Shown piece after piece: positions 34,591-43,606 of a DNA stretch of 64,000 nucleotides. A program made the translations under genes and the position numbers. The notes beneath the pieces are model-generated. The model saw only the letters and a list, made by a program, of their open reading frames with translations. It had not been told where the DNA came from and did not search any database. Positions within the stretch are counted from its first letter, which is position 1, and each line of letters starts with the position of its first letter. The stretch is from assembly GCA_016210045.1 (NCBI GenBank), contig JACQUX010000009.1, positions 191,730-255,729 of the forward strand. Reading direction: 5' to 3'. This DNA comes from Deltaproteobacteria bacterium (GTDB lineage: Bacteria; UBA10199; GCA-002796325; JACPFF01).

Positions 34591-35592
34591 CTATCCCCTC
34601 AACCGTGGATCAGTCGCGTCTCGTAGACCTTCGCCGATCAGATTGAACGCGGTGATCGTCAGGAAGATTGCAAAACCGGGCGAGAGCGTCAGCCACCATC
34701 CGATATCGAGAAAGTCGCGCGACTGGGAAATGATACCGCCCCAACTCGGTTCATACGGCGGCACACCGAATCCTAAGAAACTCAGACTCGATTCCACGAG
34801 CACCGCGGACGCAACATCAAAGGAGAGACTCACCAGGACTGGGGCCAACGCGTTCGGCAACAGATGACGAAACATCACTCGGGCGTGGCTCGCTCCCAAC
34901 ACCGTGACGGCGGCCACGAAGTCCTGGCCCTTGAGCTTTAAAAACTCGCCGCGCACCAGTCGCGCAATCCCGGTCCAGCCGGTCAGACCGATCACGATCA
35001 TGATGTTGTAAATGCTCGGTTGCACAAAGGCGAGGACCGCGAGGATTAAAAAGAATGTAGGGAAACAATACATCACTTCGATGAGTCGGGAGAGCAGGAT
35101 GTCGACGATGCCACCGTAATAGCCGGCCCATGCGCCGAGCACGATGCCGATGAATCCGGCGATCGCAACGGCAATGAAGCCGATCGAGAGCGAAGAGCGG
35201 GTCCCGTGGACCATGCGCGCGGCGACATCGCGCCCTTGGTCGTCGGTGCCGAGCCAATGGGTCAAACTCGGCGCTTCAAGAATGGCGTCCAAGTCGTAAC
35301 CGGTCGGCGAATAGGGAATCGCCGGCATTACAACGGTCGTACCGATCGGCGGATAGGCCCGCCAGGCCAGGAAATTCGCATGTTCGGGAAGATTCGGCAC
35401 GGATTGAATGATCGGGCAATACCAATGACCTTGCCACTTCAGCAGCAGCGGCTTGTGATTCGCGATGAACGGCGCGAGCGTCGCGATCAACGTGAGCCAC
35501 ACGACGACGCCGAAGCCGAACCGCGCCAGTCGATGGCGGCGGAATTGCGCCCAGACTACGCGCCAATACGATTCGCGTGCGCGGTCATTCAT
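34591..35592 (-). CDS. oppC: Oligopeptide ABC transporter permease OppC
   Basis: 333 residues, six predicted transmembrane segments with an N-terminal periplasmic insert (the part with TYDLDAILEAPS-type residues). The coupling EAA loop is visible near EFLKLKGQDFVAAVTVLGAS. It overlaps oppB by 8 bp, typical of an operon. It forms the channel with OppB. Confidence 0.92.
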   Translation of the reverse strand: MNDRARESYWRVVWAQFRRHRLARFGFGVVVWLTLIATLAPFIANHKPLLLKWQGHWYCPIIQSVPNLPEHANFLAWRAYPPIGTTVVMPAIPYSPTGYDLDAILEAPSLTHWLGTDDQGRDVAARMVHGTRSSLSIGFIAVAIAGFIGIVLGAWAGYYGGIVDILLSRLIEVMYCFPTFFLILAVLAFVQPSIYNIMIVIGLTGWTGIARLVRGEFLKLKGQDFVAAVTVLGASHARVMFRHLLPNALAPVLVSLSFDVASAVLVESSLSFLGFGVPPYEPSWGGIISQSRDFLDIGWWLTLSPGFAIFLTITAFNLIGEGLRDATDPRLRG

Positions 35593-36580
35593 AGCTCACC
35601 CGGGGATCGACGACGGCGTAGAGCAAGTCGGAGAGCAACAGGCCGATCAGTGTCAGCAACGAATCGATCGTGGCGAGCGCCATCACCAGCGGATAGTCGC
35701 GCGCCATCACGGCCTCGAAACTCAATCGGCCCATTCCGGGCACGCTGAAAATCTGTTCGATGATGATGCTCCCACCCAACATCCCGGGGAGCAACGTGCC
35801 GAAGAGGGTCACAAACGGGATTAACGCGTTACGAAATCCGTGACGCACAATGACGCGCCATTCCGAAAGTCCCTTCGCGCGCGCCGTGCGCATGTAGTCT
35901 TGCTTCACGACATCGAGCATCACGGAGCGGCTAAATCGGGAGAGGAACGCAAAGCCGCCGTACGTCATGCAGATAATCGGGAGAACCAAGTGCCACAGGA
36001 CATTCCCGGCCCGTTGCCACCAGGAGAGCTGTTCCGCACCTTCTGAAATAAAGCCGACGATCGGAAACCAGTTGAGATAATCGCCGCCGGCGAAAAAGAT
36101 GAGCAACAACGAGGCGACCCAAAAGGCGGGCAGCGAATACAGAATATAAAAAAGGACTGCCGTGCCTTGATCCCACAGGCCGCCGGCGCGCAACGCGTTC
36201 CAGACACCGGTCGGAATGGCAATGCAATAGATGATGCAAATCGCAATCAGGTTCAGCAGCAACGTGATCGGCAAGGCCTCGGCGATTTTGCGCAGAATGG
36301 GACGTTCGTCTTGAAACGAATTGCCGAAATCGAGCGTGACGATGCGCCGCAGCCAGCGTCCGTATTGCACATACAACGGTTGATCGAGCCCGTAGAGCTT
36401 GCGCGTCTGTTCGATGACTTCCGTCGCCACGACGCCGGGCTTCATCCCCCCACCCTCTTGCTGCATCTTTAACTTCACTGGGTCGCCGGGGGTCAGATGG
36501 ATGATGACGAACGTAATGACCGTAATCCCGAAAAACGTCGGGATCATTAATAAGAGCCGACGGATGAGATACGCGGTCAT
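35585..36580 (-). CDS. oppB: Oligopeptide ABC transporter permease OppB
   Basis: 331 residues with the N-terminus MTAYLIRRLLLMIPTFFGIT typical of OppB/DppB and the EAA loop QDYMRTARAKGLSEWRVIVR. The stop overlaps oppC and the start overlaps oppA by 4 bp, so translation of the cluster is likely coupled. Confidence 0.93.
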   Translation of the reverse strand: MTAYLIRRLLLMIPTFFGITVITFVIIHLTPGDPVKLKMQQEGGGMKPGVVATEVIEQTRKLYGLDQPLYVQYGRWLRRIVTLDFGNSFQDERPILRKIAEALPITLLLNLIAICIIYCIAIPTGVWNALRAGGLWDQGTAVLFYILYSLPAFWVASLLLIFFAGGDYLNWFPIVGFISEGAEQLSWWQRAGNVLWHLVLPIICMTYGGFAFLSRFSRSVMLDVVKQDYMRTARAKGLSEWRVIVRHGFRNALIPFVTLFGTLLPGMLGGSIIIEQIFSVPGMGRLSFEAVMARDYPLVMALATIDSLLTLIGLLLSDLLYAVVDPRVSYE

Positions 36581-38193
36581 TGGTACAACACCTCACTCGG
36601 GCCGACGCCCCATTCGCGCATATCGACACCGCCGGGATAGACCTGTACTTGGGTAAAGCGTTGGTGCCGGACGAGACGACTCGTGAAGACAAAGAGGAAC
36701 GTGCACGGTTGCTCTTCGTGAATGATGCGGTCCATCCGATGATACAACGCGTTGCGCTTTGCTGGATCGAACTCGACGCGGGCCGCTTCGATCAGTTGGT
36801 CGACTTCCGGATTCGCAAAACCGATATAGTTCGAACCCTCCGCTTGCTGCGAGGAGTGCCAAATCTGATGCGGGTCTGACTCGTAGTCGCCAGTCCAACC
36901 TCCAAATACGGCGTCGAATTGATGATCATGCGTAGTTTGCAAAAAGACCGTCCATTCCATCTGCCGCACTTCGACAATGATGCCGACTTTCCGCAAGTCC
37001 TCACGAATAATACTGCTCAAGCTGTCGACCGTGCGGCTCGGCCCGGGATAGAGAAACGTAAAGCGGAACGGCTCGCCGTTCTTGTCGCGAATGCCGTCGC
37101 CGTCGTGATCGGTCCAACCCGCTTCCTCCAGCAATTGCAGCGCGCGCTCCGGATCGTACGGCCACGGGGCAAGCGACGGGTCGTGCTGCGGGCCATGATC
37201 ATAGAACGTGCCGGCCGCGACGTGGCCGGAACCAAAAAAGAGTTTGCGGATCAGTTCCTCGCGTGGAATCAGCATCGTCAGGGCCTGGCGGATGCGACGA
37301 TCGGCAAACAGCGGGCGACGCAAGTTCCAACCGATATAGCTGTATCCTGCGGAATACGGTTCGTACTCCGTCTTGGTAAAACGTCGTCGGAATGCCGCAG
37401 AGTTGGTCTGTTTGGCCCACTGAATGGCACGCACGCCGGAGACATCGATCTCCCCTTTTTTCAACGCCTGAAATGCCACCCATTGATCGTTGATGATCTT
37501 GTAGACCACGCCCTGCAACGCCATCGGTGTTCCCCAATAGTCGGGGAAGCGTTCCACGCGGATTTGGCGCGCCGTCTTCCATTCCACAAAGCGCATCGGA
37601 CCGGTGCCGATCGGCGCGCGGTTGGCGGCGTGTTTCCGAAACTCCTCGCCGTTATCGAAGACGTGCCGCGGGACAATCGGCATGAAGGCGATCGTTTCCA
37701 ATGCGAAGACGTACGGGCGCTCCAGATTGAAACGAATCGTGAAATCGTCGAGCAACTCCGCGCCGGTGATCCCCGACTTCTGAAAGTAGGAACTTAAGTG
37801 TGCCGCGCCGACTTTCGGATCGTTGATTCGCTCGAAAGAATAGAGGACATCGCGCGCAGTAAATGGCTGGTGATCATGCCATTGCACGCCATGGCGCAAA
37901 TAAAACGTGTAGTGTAGGTGATCGGGCGATTCCTCCCAACGTTCGGCCAGCAGTGGTTCTAGATTGAAGTTCGCGTTGGTGCGCCGCAGCAGCGTTTCCG
38001 TCACGAATTCATTGGCGACATTTTGCGTGGCGTCGGTCGCGACGATCGGATTGAGACTTTGGGGATCGCTGGGCAAGTAGTAGACAACGACGCTGGGGTC
38101 GCGCTCCACGCGATAGTGACATCCGCCGAGACTTGGCAGCAACCACAGCGCGAGGGTGAACCAGACGCAGCGCCCGAGGCATTTCATGGCCAC
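36577..38193 (-). CDS. oppA: Oligopeptide ABC transporter substrate-binding lipoprotein OppA
   Basis: 538 residues: a signal peptide with a lipobox LGGC near residue 24, then the SBP_bac_5 fold (YYLPSDPQSLNPIVATD, the WHDHQPFTARDVLYS region and GWTGDYESDPHQIWHS). It captures oligopeptides or a similar substrate outside the inner membrane. The start overlaps the upstream lipoprotein by 10 bp. Substrate type is inferred from family only. Confidence 0.92.
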   Translation of the reverse strand: MAMKCLGRCVWFTLALWLLPSLGGCHYRVERDPSVVVYYLPSDPQSLNPIVATDATQNVANEFVTETLLRRTNANFNLEPLLAERWEESPDHLHYTFYLRHGVQWHDHQPFTARDVLYSFERINDPKVGAAHLSSYFQKSGITGAELLDDFTIRFNLERPYVFALETIAFMPIVPRHVFDNGEEFRKHAANRAPIGTGPMRFVEWKTARQIRVERFPDYWGTPMALQGVVYKIINDQWVAFQALKKGEIDVSGVRAIQWAKQTNSAAFRRRFTKTEYEPYSAGYSYIGWNLRRPLFADRRIRQALTMLIPREELIRKLFFGSGHVAAGTFYDHGPQHDPSLAPWPYDPERALQLLEEAGWTDHDGDGIRDKNGEPFRFTFLYPGPSRTVDSLSSIIREDLRKVGIIVEVRQMEWTVFLQTTHDHQFDAVFGGWTGDYESDPHQIWHSSQQAEGSNYIGFANPEVDQLIEAARVEFDPAKRNALYHRMDRIIHEEQPCTFLFVFTSRLVRHQRFTQVQVYPGGVDMREWGVGPSEVLYQ

Positions 38194-38975
38194 TCGTGTA
38201 CCTCCACGCTGCCATCCAGTTCCAAGGTAAAGGGGTCCCCTTTGAGCCGCGCGTGTGGCGTGACTTCGGTCAGATTCAACACGGCGCGCCGACTGTTACG
38301 GGGATCTTGGATCGTTACGTGATGCGGCAGCGCAACCCCTTTGACGGTTCGATATTCGCTGTACTCGACTTCCAACTCGACACGGCTGCCGCGGCCCAAC
38401 CGCTGGCAGCGCCGCAACATCCCCGAGTCGGGATCGAACTCGAGACGCATCCGCTGATCCGGCGAGCGCAGCACGTGCGCCGATTCGGCCGGCCACTTGA
38501 CCCATGTGGTGTCTTCGCCCAGCGGGAGCCCGCGCAGCAGATTAGCCAAATCGGTCGGCGCGAGCGGAATACGCAACAAACGTTCTACATGCGCCGCGTC
38601 GGCGGGCATCCGGTAAGCCTGTCCCGCCATGGGGGCATACCACCAGACCGTTTTGCCATTGAGGATCAAGGTTCCAATCGAGCCAGCCAGCGGATCGAAG
38701 AGATCGAGTCGGACGCGGTGCATTCCGGCCACGACGGCCGCGAAATTCCAATCCCCGTATGGCACCGACCAGCCATTTTTGAACGTCCCCAAGATGCCGG
38801 TCTCTTGCAATTGACTGTCGCGCGCTTCCAAGCGGCTCGCAGCGCCCTGTAATCCAGGAGCGCCTTTGCCGCCACGCACCGGCCGATGCGCAGTCGTCCC
38901 TTGCGGCGCACAACCGAGCAACGCACTGAGACAGAGTAGACAGAGACTCCTACTGCACCACGTTCGCCAATTCAC
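38184..38975 (-). CDS. LolA/LolB-fold lipoprotein, DUF4292-like
   Basis: 263 residues with the lipobox LLGC near residue 22. The mature protein has the half-open beta-barrel pattern of LolA-like domains: RVRLDLFDPLAGSIGTLIL, GKTVWWYAPMAG, and ELEVEYSEYRTVKGVALPHH. These proteins may handle lipids or lipoproteins, but the role is not known for DUF4292. It overlaps oppA by 10 bp and the TPR gene by 26 bp, so the three genes are probably one transcript with the transporter. Confidence 0.7.
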   Translation of the reverse strand: MNWRTWCSRSLCLLCLSALLGCAPQGTTAHRPVRGGKGAPGLQGAASRLEARDSQLQETGILGTFKNGWSVPYGDWNFAAVVAGMHRVRLDLFDPLAGSIGTLILNGKTVWWYAPMAGQAYRMPADAAHVERLLRIPLAPTDLANLLRGLPLGEDTTWVKWPAESAHVLRSPDQRMRLEFDPDSGMLRRCQRLGRGSRVELEVEYSEYRTVKGVALPHHVTIQDPRNSRRAVLNLTEVTPHARLKGDPFTLELDGSVEVHEWP

Positions 38976-40647
38976 GGGTCACCCTCTCAATGGCCGCGAC
39001 TTCACTCGGGTCGGGTGTCGGTTGTTTGGTCAACAAGGTCTGCGCCTCGTGCAATCGCACTCGCGCCTCCGGGATGCGCCGCAATTTTACCAAGATCTCG
39101 GCCGCGTGCCGCAGGATGGTCGGTTCTCCGGGCGCAAAGCGGTTGGCTTGTTCGATCATCACCAACGCGCGCTCGAAGTCACCTTTACGAAAATAGACCC
39201 AGGCCAGGCTGTCGAGGATATGACCGTCGTTCGGCTTCAACATCACGGCGCGCTGCAGCAGTTCCTCCGCCTCGTCGAGGTGTTTGCCCCATTCCGCGTA
39301 CGTGTAGCCGATATAATTCAACGCGCCGACGTTCTTCGGTTGCTGTGCTAAGACTTTTTTCATCATCGCGACGGCGTCGTCGCGTTGGCCCAGCCGTTCG
39401 TAGGAAATGGCCAATGCATAGAGCAAGGACTGTCGCTGCGGAAAGTGCCGCACGGCTTGGCGTAACACCCGCGCCGTGCCGGCCTCATTTTTCTGTTCTT
39501 GCAACACGAACGCGAGGTATTCATAAAACTCGACAACCTTCGGACGCCGGCGCACGGCTTGTTGCAAGACCTTCGTCGCGGCGGCAAAATCCTTGGCATC
39601 CGCGTAGTGGATCGCGATCCGCAACTGCGCGTCTTTATAAAATTGCGACTTCTCCGGCACGGAGTCGTAGACCGCTTCCGCTTTGGGGAAATTGCCCGCC
39701 TCTTCGTAAATGACGGCCAAGTAATAACGCAGTTTGTCCGCCGTCGGGTTTTGTTCCAACACGCGTTCGATCCGCTGCACGGCGTGCGCGTAATCCTTCA
39801 TTTCATAATAAACCACGGCGATCCGTAACTGCACGGCAAGGTCGCCGGCAGCGTGTCGTTCCAATGCCAGCAACGTGTCCAACGCCCGCTGATATTGTTT
39901 GAGGTCGAGCAGCAATTGTCCGAGCGCCATCCGGACTTGGAGATTCTCCGGCTGCAACGCGACGGCTTTCAGATACATTTGCACCGCGCGTTGCGGTTGC
40001 TTCAGATGCGTGCCGTACAGCGTTCCCAGTCCGTAGAATGCCTCGAACGCGTCGGGATCGCGCCGCGCCAACGACAACAAGGCCTGCTCGGTGCGGGTAT
40101 ATTGCTTGGCTTGGAGATAGAGCCGCGCCAATGCCAGCGCGATTTCCTTCGGAGGATTGGGCTGGCGCTGCACGCCTTCCAATTCACGAATCGCGACATC
40201 GAGCTGGTTATCGAAGGCCAACAGTTGGGCGTGGATCAGATGGGCCTGCGCATGCGTGGGATCGAGCACGAGTACCCGTTCGATGTCCTGCCGTGCCCGC
40301 GGCCAATCTTGGAGGCGGATATATTGTGTCGCGCGCTGGAAATAAAGTGATGACCGATCCGGAAACGCCGCGATGGTCTTGTCGAGCGCATCGATGATTT
40401 TATGCGGATCTTGTTGCTGCAAGGCCAACTGCTGGCCGCGGAGAAAGACTTGAATCGCCTCTGCGGCGCGCTGATCCGCCGGGGTCTCGCGAATTACACG
40501 ACGAGCGTCGGGGAGCCCGGGGGATTCGCCGCGAGCCTGAGCGAGACCGCTGCCTCGGCCAATGAGGCCAAGCAGTCCATATATAATGATGATCGCGCCG
40601 ACACGGTGACCGTTCCCCACGGCGCGGCACTGTAAAAGGAGGGGCAC
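38950..40647 (-). CDS. TPR-repeat protein, exported
   Basis: 565 residues. A signal-like N-terminus (about 16-33) is followed by at least nine tetratricopeptide repeats through the rest of the protein (examples: IRELEGVQRQPNPPKEIALA, NYIGYTYAEWGKHLDEAEEL, HILDSLAWVYFRKGDFERAL). TPR superhelices bind partner proteins. Its overlap with the DUF4292-like lipoprotein and the Opp genes suggests shared expression. Bacterial TPR proteins of this form often act in the periplasm or outer membrane. Confidence 0.75.
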   Translation of the reverse strand: MPLLLQCRAVGNGHRVGAIIIIYGLLGLIGRGSGLAQARGESPGLPDARRVIRETPADQRAAEAIQVFLRGQQLALQQQDPHKIIDALDKTIAAFPDRSSLYFQRATQYIRLQDWPRARQDIERVLVLDPTHAQAHLIHAQLLAFDNQLDVAIRELEGVQRQPNPPKEIALALARLYLQAKQYTRTEQALLSLARRDPDAFEAFYGLGTLYGTHLKQPQRAVQMYLKAVALQPENLQVRMALGQLLLDLKQYQRALDTLLALERHAAGDLAVQLRIAVVYYEMKDYAHAVQRIERVLEQNPTADKLRYYLAVIYEEAGNFPKAEAVYDSVPEKSQFYKDAQLRIAIHYADAKDFAAATKVLQQAVRRRPKVVEFYEYLAFVLQEQKNEAGTARVLRQAVRHFPQRQSLLYALAISYERLGQRDDAVAMMKKVLAQQPKNVGALNYIGYTYAEWGKHLDEAEELLQRAVMLKPNDGHILDSLAWVYFRKGDFERALVMIEQANRFAPGEPTILRHAAEILVKLRRIPEARVRLHEAQTLLTKQPTPDPSEVAAIERVTRELANVVQ

Positions 40648-40850
40648 GGAATTGCAAAGAAAAAGAGGGAGGCAGCAAATCTAGTGATCTTCCGAGGACC
40701 TGCACGCGCACGAAGCCCCACAATCGATATAGTGTACACAAAAGAGAACGAATCTTTAATTTCCCACCACAGAAACCATTGTCATACCGCATAAGTAAGT
40801 CGCATAATAGCGCCATGGTCGTACACAACAACCACAACAAAGGAGAAAAT

Positions 40851-42431
40851 ATGAAGCAACGGAACGCATGCAGTACAGGCCTGGGACGGTTACTCCGTCT
40901 GGGGTTGGGACTCGTCGTGCTCCCCACCGTCGTGGCGTGCGGGACGGTCTCCGGGACTGTCTCGACGGGGAGTTCGTCCGGAGAAACGGAGTCCGGGGAA
41001 ACGACAACCGAGAGTACGGCCAGCGACTACAGTAGCATGTTCCCCAGCTCGCTCGCGGTCGCCTCCCCGTTGTCGGTCTCTAGCAGTGCCTCGGCCTCGG
41101 TCAGCAAATCGATCGGGACGGGGATCTCGAGCGAATATGCGGCAATCACGGCCGAGATTGAAGCAATCTTGAGCGGCACGACGCCCGCGAGTTGCTCCTT
41201 CGATCCCGCGCCGTTCTTAGTGAAGGAATCGAATGCCGATTGTTATGGCCCGACGGTCGATTACGTCGACCATCCGGACACCGGCGGCACGGAAGATGGC
41301 GAGCTGCCGGTCGGCGACGTCGGGATCTGGGCCTCGCTCGATCCAGACACGGGCCATGCCTGCGCCTCGGCCCAACTCGATGCCCGGATTGAAGGGATGC
41401 AAAGCAAGTCACTCGCCTCATTGGAATCGATGGCCAGCTTGATCTGCGTGGCGGCCGTAAACGGGATTGCGCCGCCGAGCAACAGCACGGTGGATCTGTT
41501 GGCCGAAATGAACGCGCTCGGGATCGCTGATACGACGTTCTACATCGCCGAGGTCTCGCATAGCGACGCCTCCGGCAGCGATCAATATTCTTATGTAGTC
41601 GACTTGATCTATGCACCGGGCGGCACGTCACACCCGATCGTGGTTCGGATGACCCATGTGCCGACCAGTGACCCGGAGATTTTCCAAGGACGGATCTCGT
41701 ACCTGGTGAATGACTCGTCGGTCGCCGGCAATTGCTCCAGCTCTGACATCACGCACAACGGATCGCTGTTGTACAATGCAGCGGCTGCGGACGACATGGA
41801 TCTTGAAATGCGCACGGCCGAATTTTGCGGCTCGGCCGTGGACGGCACGGTGGACGGATTGGTGAATCCGGCCGATAAAGTGTCGAGCACCAACTTGGAT
41901 GGTTGGGGCAACAGCTTCAACGTCTTCACCGCGAACTTCGATCCGACCACGTTGACCGGTGACTACGCCTTCAGCTGGCAGGCCGGCCCGCAAGACAACT
42001 TCACGCGCGTGTTCAACATCCACGCGGACGGCGCCAGCAGCTCCATCCCTTCCGGCAGCGCGTTCTTCGGATACGGCGCCGATGTAGACGGCACGGATGG
42101 TTCGATCAACGGCTTCATCTGTAACTGGGCCGGCCCCGGCAGCAGCCATACGTTGCAAGACCTCGCACAGCTCCAGACGATCGAATGGGACAGCGCGAGC
42201 AACCTCTTCGTCGTGACCGATGAACAGATCGGCTATGCGCTGACCAACAGCTGCGAATATGACGGGACCGGGACCTTCGAAGTCGACTCCGATATGGATG
42301 GCGCCGTCGATACCGATCCGGCCGTCGCGATCAGCAATGACCTGCAAGCCTTGACCGATGCCGATGTGGATGGCGCCTTCGACGAAGTCGAAGCGGTCTT
42401 CACCCTCCCCACTGCCCCACCAAATTTATAA
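40851..42431 (+). CDS. Large lipoprotein with Asp-rich calcium-type motifs
   Basis: The 526 residues start at the ATG after AAAGGAG. A signal peptide ends at the lipobox VVAC (about residue 30), followed by a long Ser/Thr/Gly-rich linker. The main body is not recognised. Near the C-terminus DSDMDGAVDTD and DADVDGAFDEVE are DxDxDG-type loops like those of EF-hand or thrombospondin type 3 repeats, so calcium binding is plausible. A strong hairpin terminator follows. It diverges from the TPR gene. Confidence 0.7.
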   Translation: MKQRNACSTGLGRLLRLGLGLVVLPTVVACGTVSGTVSTGSSSGETESGETTTESTASDYSSMFPSSLAVASPLSVSSSASASVSKSIGTGISSEYAAITAEIEAILSGTTPASCSFDPAPFLVKESNADCYGPTVDYVDHPDTGGTEDGELPVGDVGIWASLDPDTGHACASAQLDARIEGMQSKSLASLESMASLICVAAVNGIAPPSNSTVDLLAEMNALGIADTTFYIAEVSHSDASGSDQYSYVVDLIYAPGGTSHPIVVRMTHVPTSDPEIFQGRISYLVNDSSVAGNCSSSDITHNGSLLYNAAAADDMDLEMRTAEFCGSAVDGTVDGLVNPADKVSSTNLDGWGNSFNVFTANFDPTTLTGDYAFSWQAGPQDNFTRVFNIHADGASSSIPSGSAFFGYGADVDGTDGSINGFICNWAGPGSSHTLQDLAQLQTIEWDSASNLFVVTDEQIGYALTNSCEYDGTGTFEVDSDMDGAVDTDPAVAISNDLQALTDADVDGAFDEVEAVFTLPTAPPNL

Positions 42432-42453
42432 TCCCCCTGTCCCACCAACATCA

Positions 42454-42483
42454 AACCCCGCCTCGGGCCACCGAGGCGGGGTT
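42454..42483 (+). terminator. Hairpin terminator after the lipoprotein gene
   Basis: AACCCCGCCTCGG (42454-42466) pairs perfectly with 42471-42483 around GCCA. A weak T-rich tail follows. It ends the lipoprotein transcript before the toxin-antitoxin module. Confidence 0.85.
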
Positions 42484-42553
42484 CCTGCTTTTGCGTACCC
42501 ACCCTGATGCACATTCGGTTGACGGCTGCACCAGCCCGTGCCACTATCTGCAT

Positions 42554-42769
42554 ATGCGGACAACGATCACTATTGAGGACGAACTCTTGCGCGACGTACT
42601 GAAGGTCAGCGGAAAGAAAGGGTACAGCCAGGCGATCGTGACTACGTTGCGGGATTACTTGGCACTGCAAAAACGACTCAGCTTCCTCGACAAACTCTTC
42701 ACAACGCGGCTGCCCCATAGCGTATCGACTCTGAAGCGGCGGCGCAAATCCGGCACATGGTCCTCGTAG
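42554..42769 (+). CDS. VapB-type antitoxin
   Basis: 71 residues. The start MRTTITIEDELLRDVLKVSG is the ribbon-helix-helix pattern of VapB-like antitoxins (DUF2191-type). The C-terminus is basic (KRRRKSGTWSS) and may wrap the toxin. The stop overlaps the toxin start by 13 bp. It would bind and neutralise the toxin and repress the pair. Confidence 0.8.
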   Translation: MRTTITIEDELLRDVLKVSGKKGYSQAIVTTLRDYLALQKRLSFLDKLFTTRLPHSVSTLKRRRKSGTWSS

Positions 42770-43134
42770 ACACCAGCGTATGGATTACGTTGTATCGAAA
42801 GAAAGACCATGCGCTTGGCCAGTTGTTGTGGTCCCTCGTGGCGCGCAATGCAGCGGCAATTTGTGGGCAAATTTGGGTGGAGTTTATCGGCGGGTTTCGC
42901 ACGGCTCAATTACGCGCGGAATATGCGGCCACGTTTGCGAGTTTCGAGTGGCTTCCTACAGACGAGTCCACATACCGACTGGCGGCAGACCTGTTAGCGA
43001 CCTGCCCCCAACTGGGGAGTGGTGATGTGATCATCGCGGCAACAGCGATAACCCACGATGTCCCACTCCTCACCGGAGACACCGACTTTCAACAACTTGT
43101 TGCTCACGGTTTGCAGCTGGTGAACACGAAGTAA
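42757..43134 (+). CDS. VapC-type PIN-domain toxin
   Basis: 125 residues with the PIN catalytic acids: VDTSVWI at the N-terminus, the middle acidic EFIGG, and SGDVIIAATAI plus LLTGDTDFQQL in the C-terminal half. VapC enzymes cut tRNA or rRNA. The four acidic sites look intact. It overlaps the antitoxin gene. Confidence 0.85.
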   Translation: MVLVDTSVWITLYRKKDHALGQLLWSLVARNAAAICGQIWVEFIGGFRTAQLRAEYAATFASFEWLPTDESTYRLAADLLATCPQLGSGDVIIAATAITHDVPLLTGDTDFQQLVAHGLQLVNTK

Positions 43135-43146
43135 GCGACCAATCGC

Positions 43147-43581
43147 TCACAGCCATTCGTATTCGTGGAGGTCTTGCGGTTCGAAGAAGAAGCCGACTTC
43201 GAAGCGGGCGGTTTCTGGGCTGTCGGAGCCGTGGACCGCGTTGCATTGGATGTCGGTGCCGAAGTCGCGGCGGATGGAGCCGGCCACGGCTTGGTCCGGA
43301 TTCGTGGCACCCATCACACCGCGCCACTTGTTGATCGCGGCCTCGCCGAGCAAACAAGTGACCACGACCGGGCCGCTGGTCATGAAGTTCACGAGTTCCG
43401 TGAAGAAGGTCTTGTCTTTATGGACAGCGTAAAACCCTTCGGCCTGCTCGCGGGTCAGACGCAAGAGTTTCACTCCGATCGGCTGGAGGCTATTTTCTTC
43501 CATCCGTTGGATGATCGCGCCGACTACGCCCTTCGCCATGGCGTCGGGCTTAATGATCGCGAGTGTCTTTTCTAGTGCCAT
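43147..43581 (-). CDS. ndk: Nucleoside diphosphate kinase
   Basis: Ndk equalises NTP pools by phosphotransfer through a histidine. The 144 residues start EKTLAIIKPDAMAKG and have the active-site His in NAVHGSDSPE. It lies 25 bp after sucD on the same strand and probably shares its transcript. Confidence 0.97.
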   Translation of the reverse strand: MALEKTLAIIKPDAMAKGVVGAIIQRMEENSLQPIGVKLLRLTREQAEGFYAVHKDKTFFTELVNFMTSGPVVVTCLLGEAAINKWRGVMGATNPDQAVAGSIRRDFGTDIQCNAVHGSDSPETARFEVGFFFEPQDLHEYEWL

Positions 43582-43606
43582 AGTATGACTCCTTGTTGTG
43601 ATCTAT

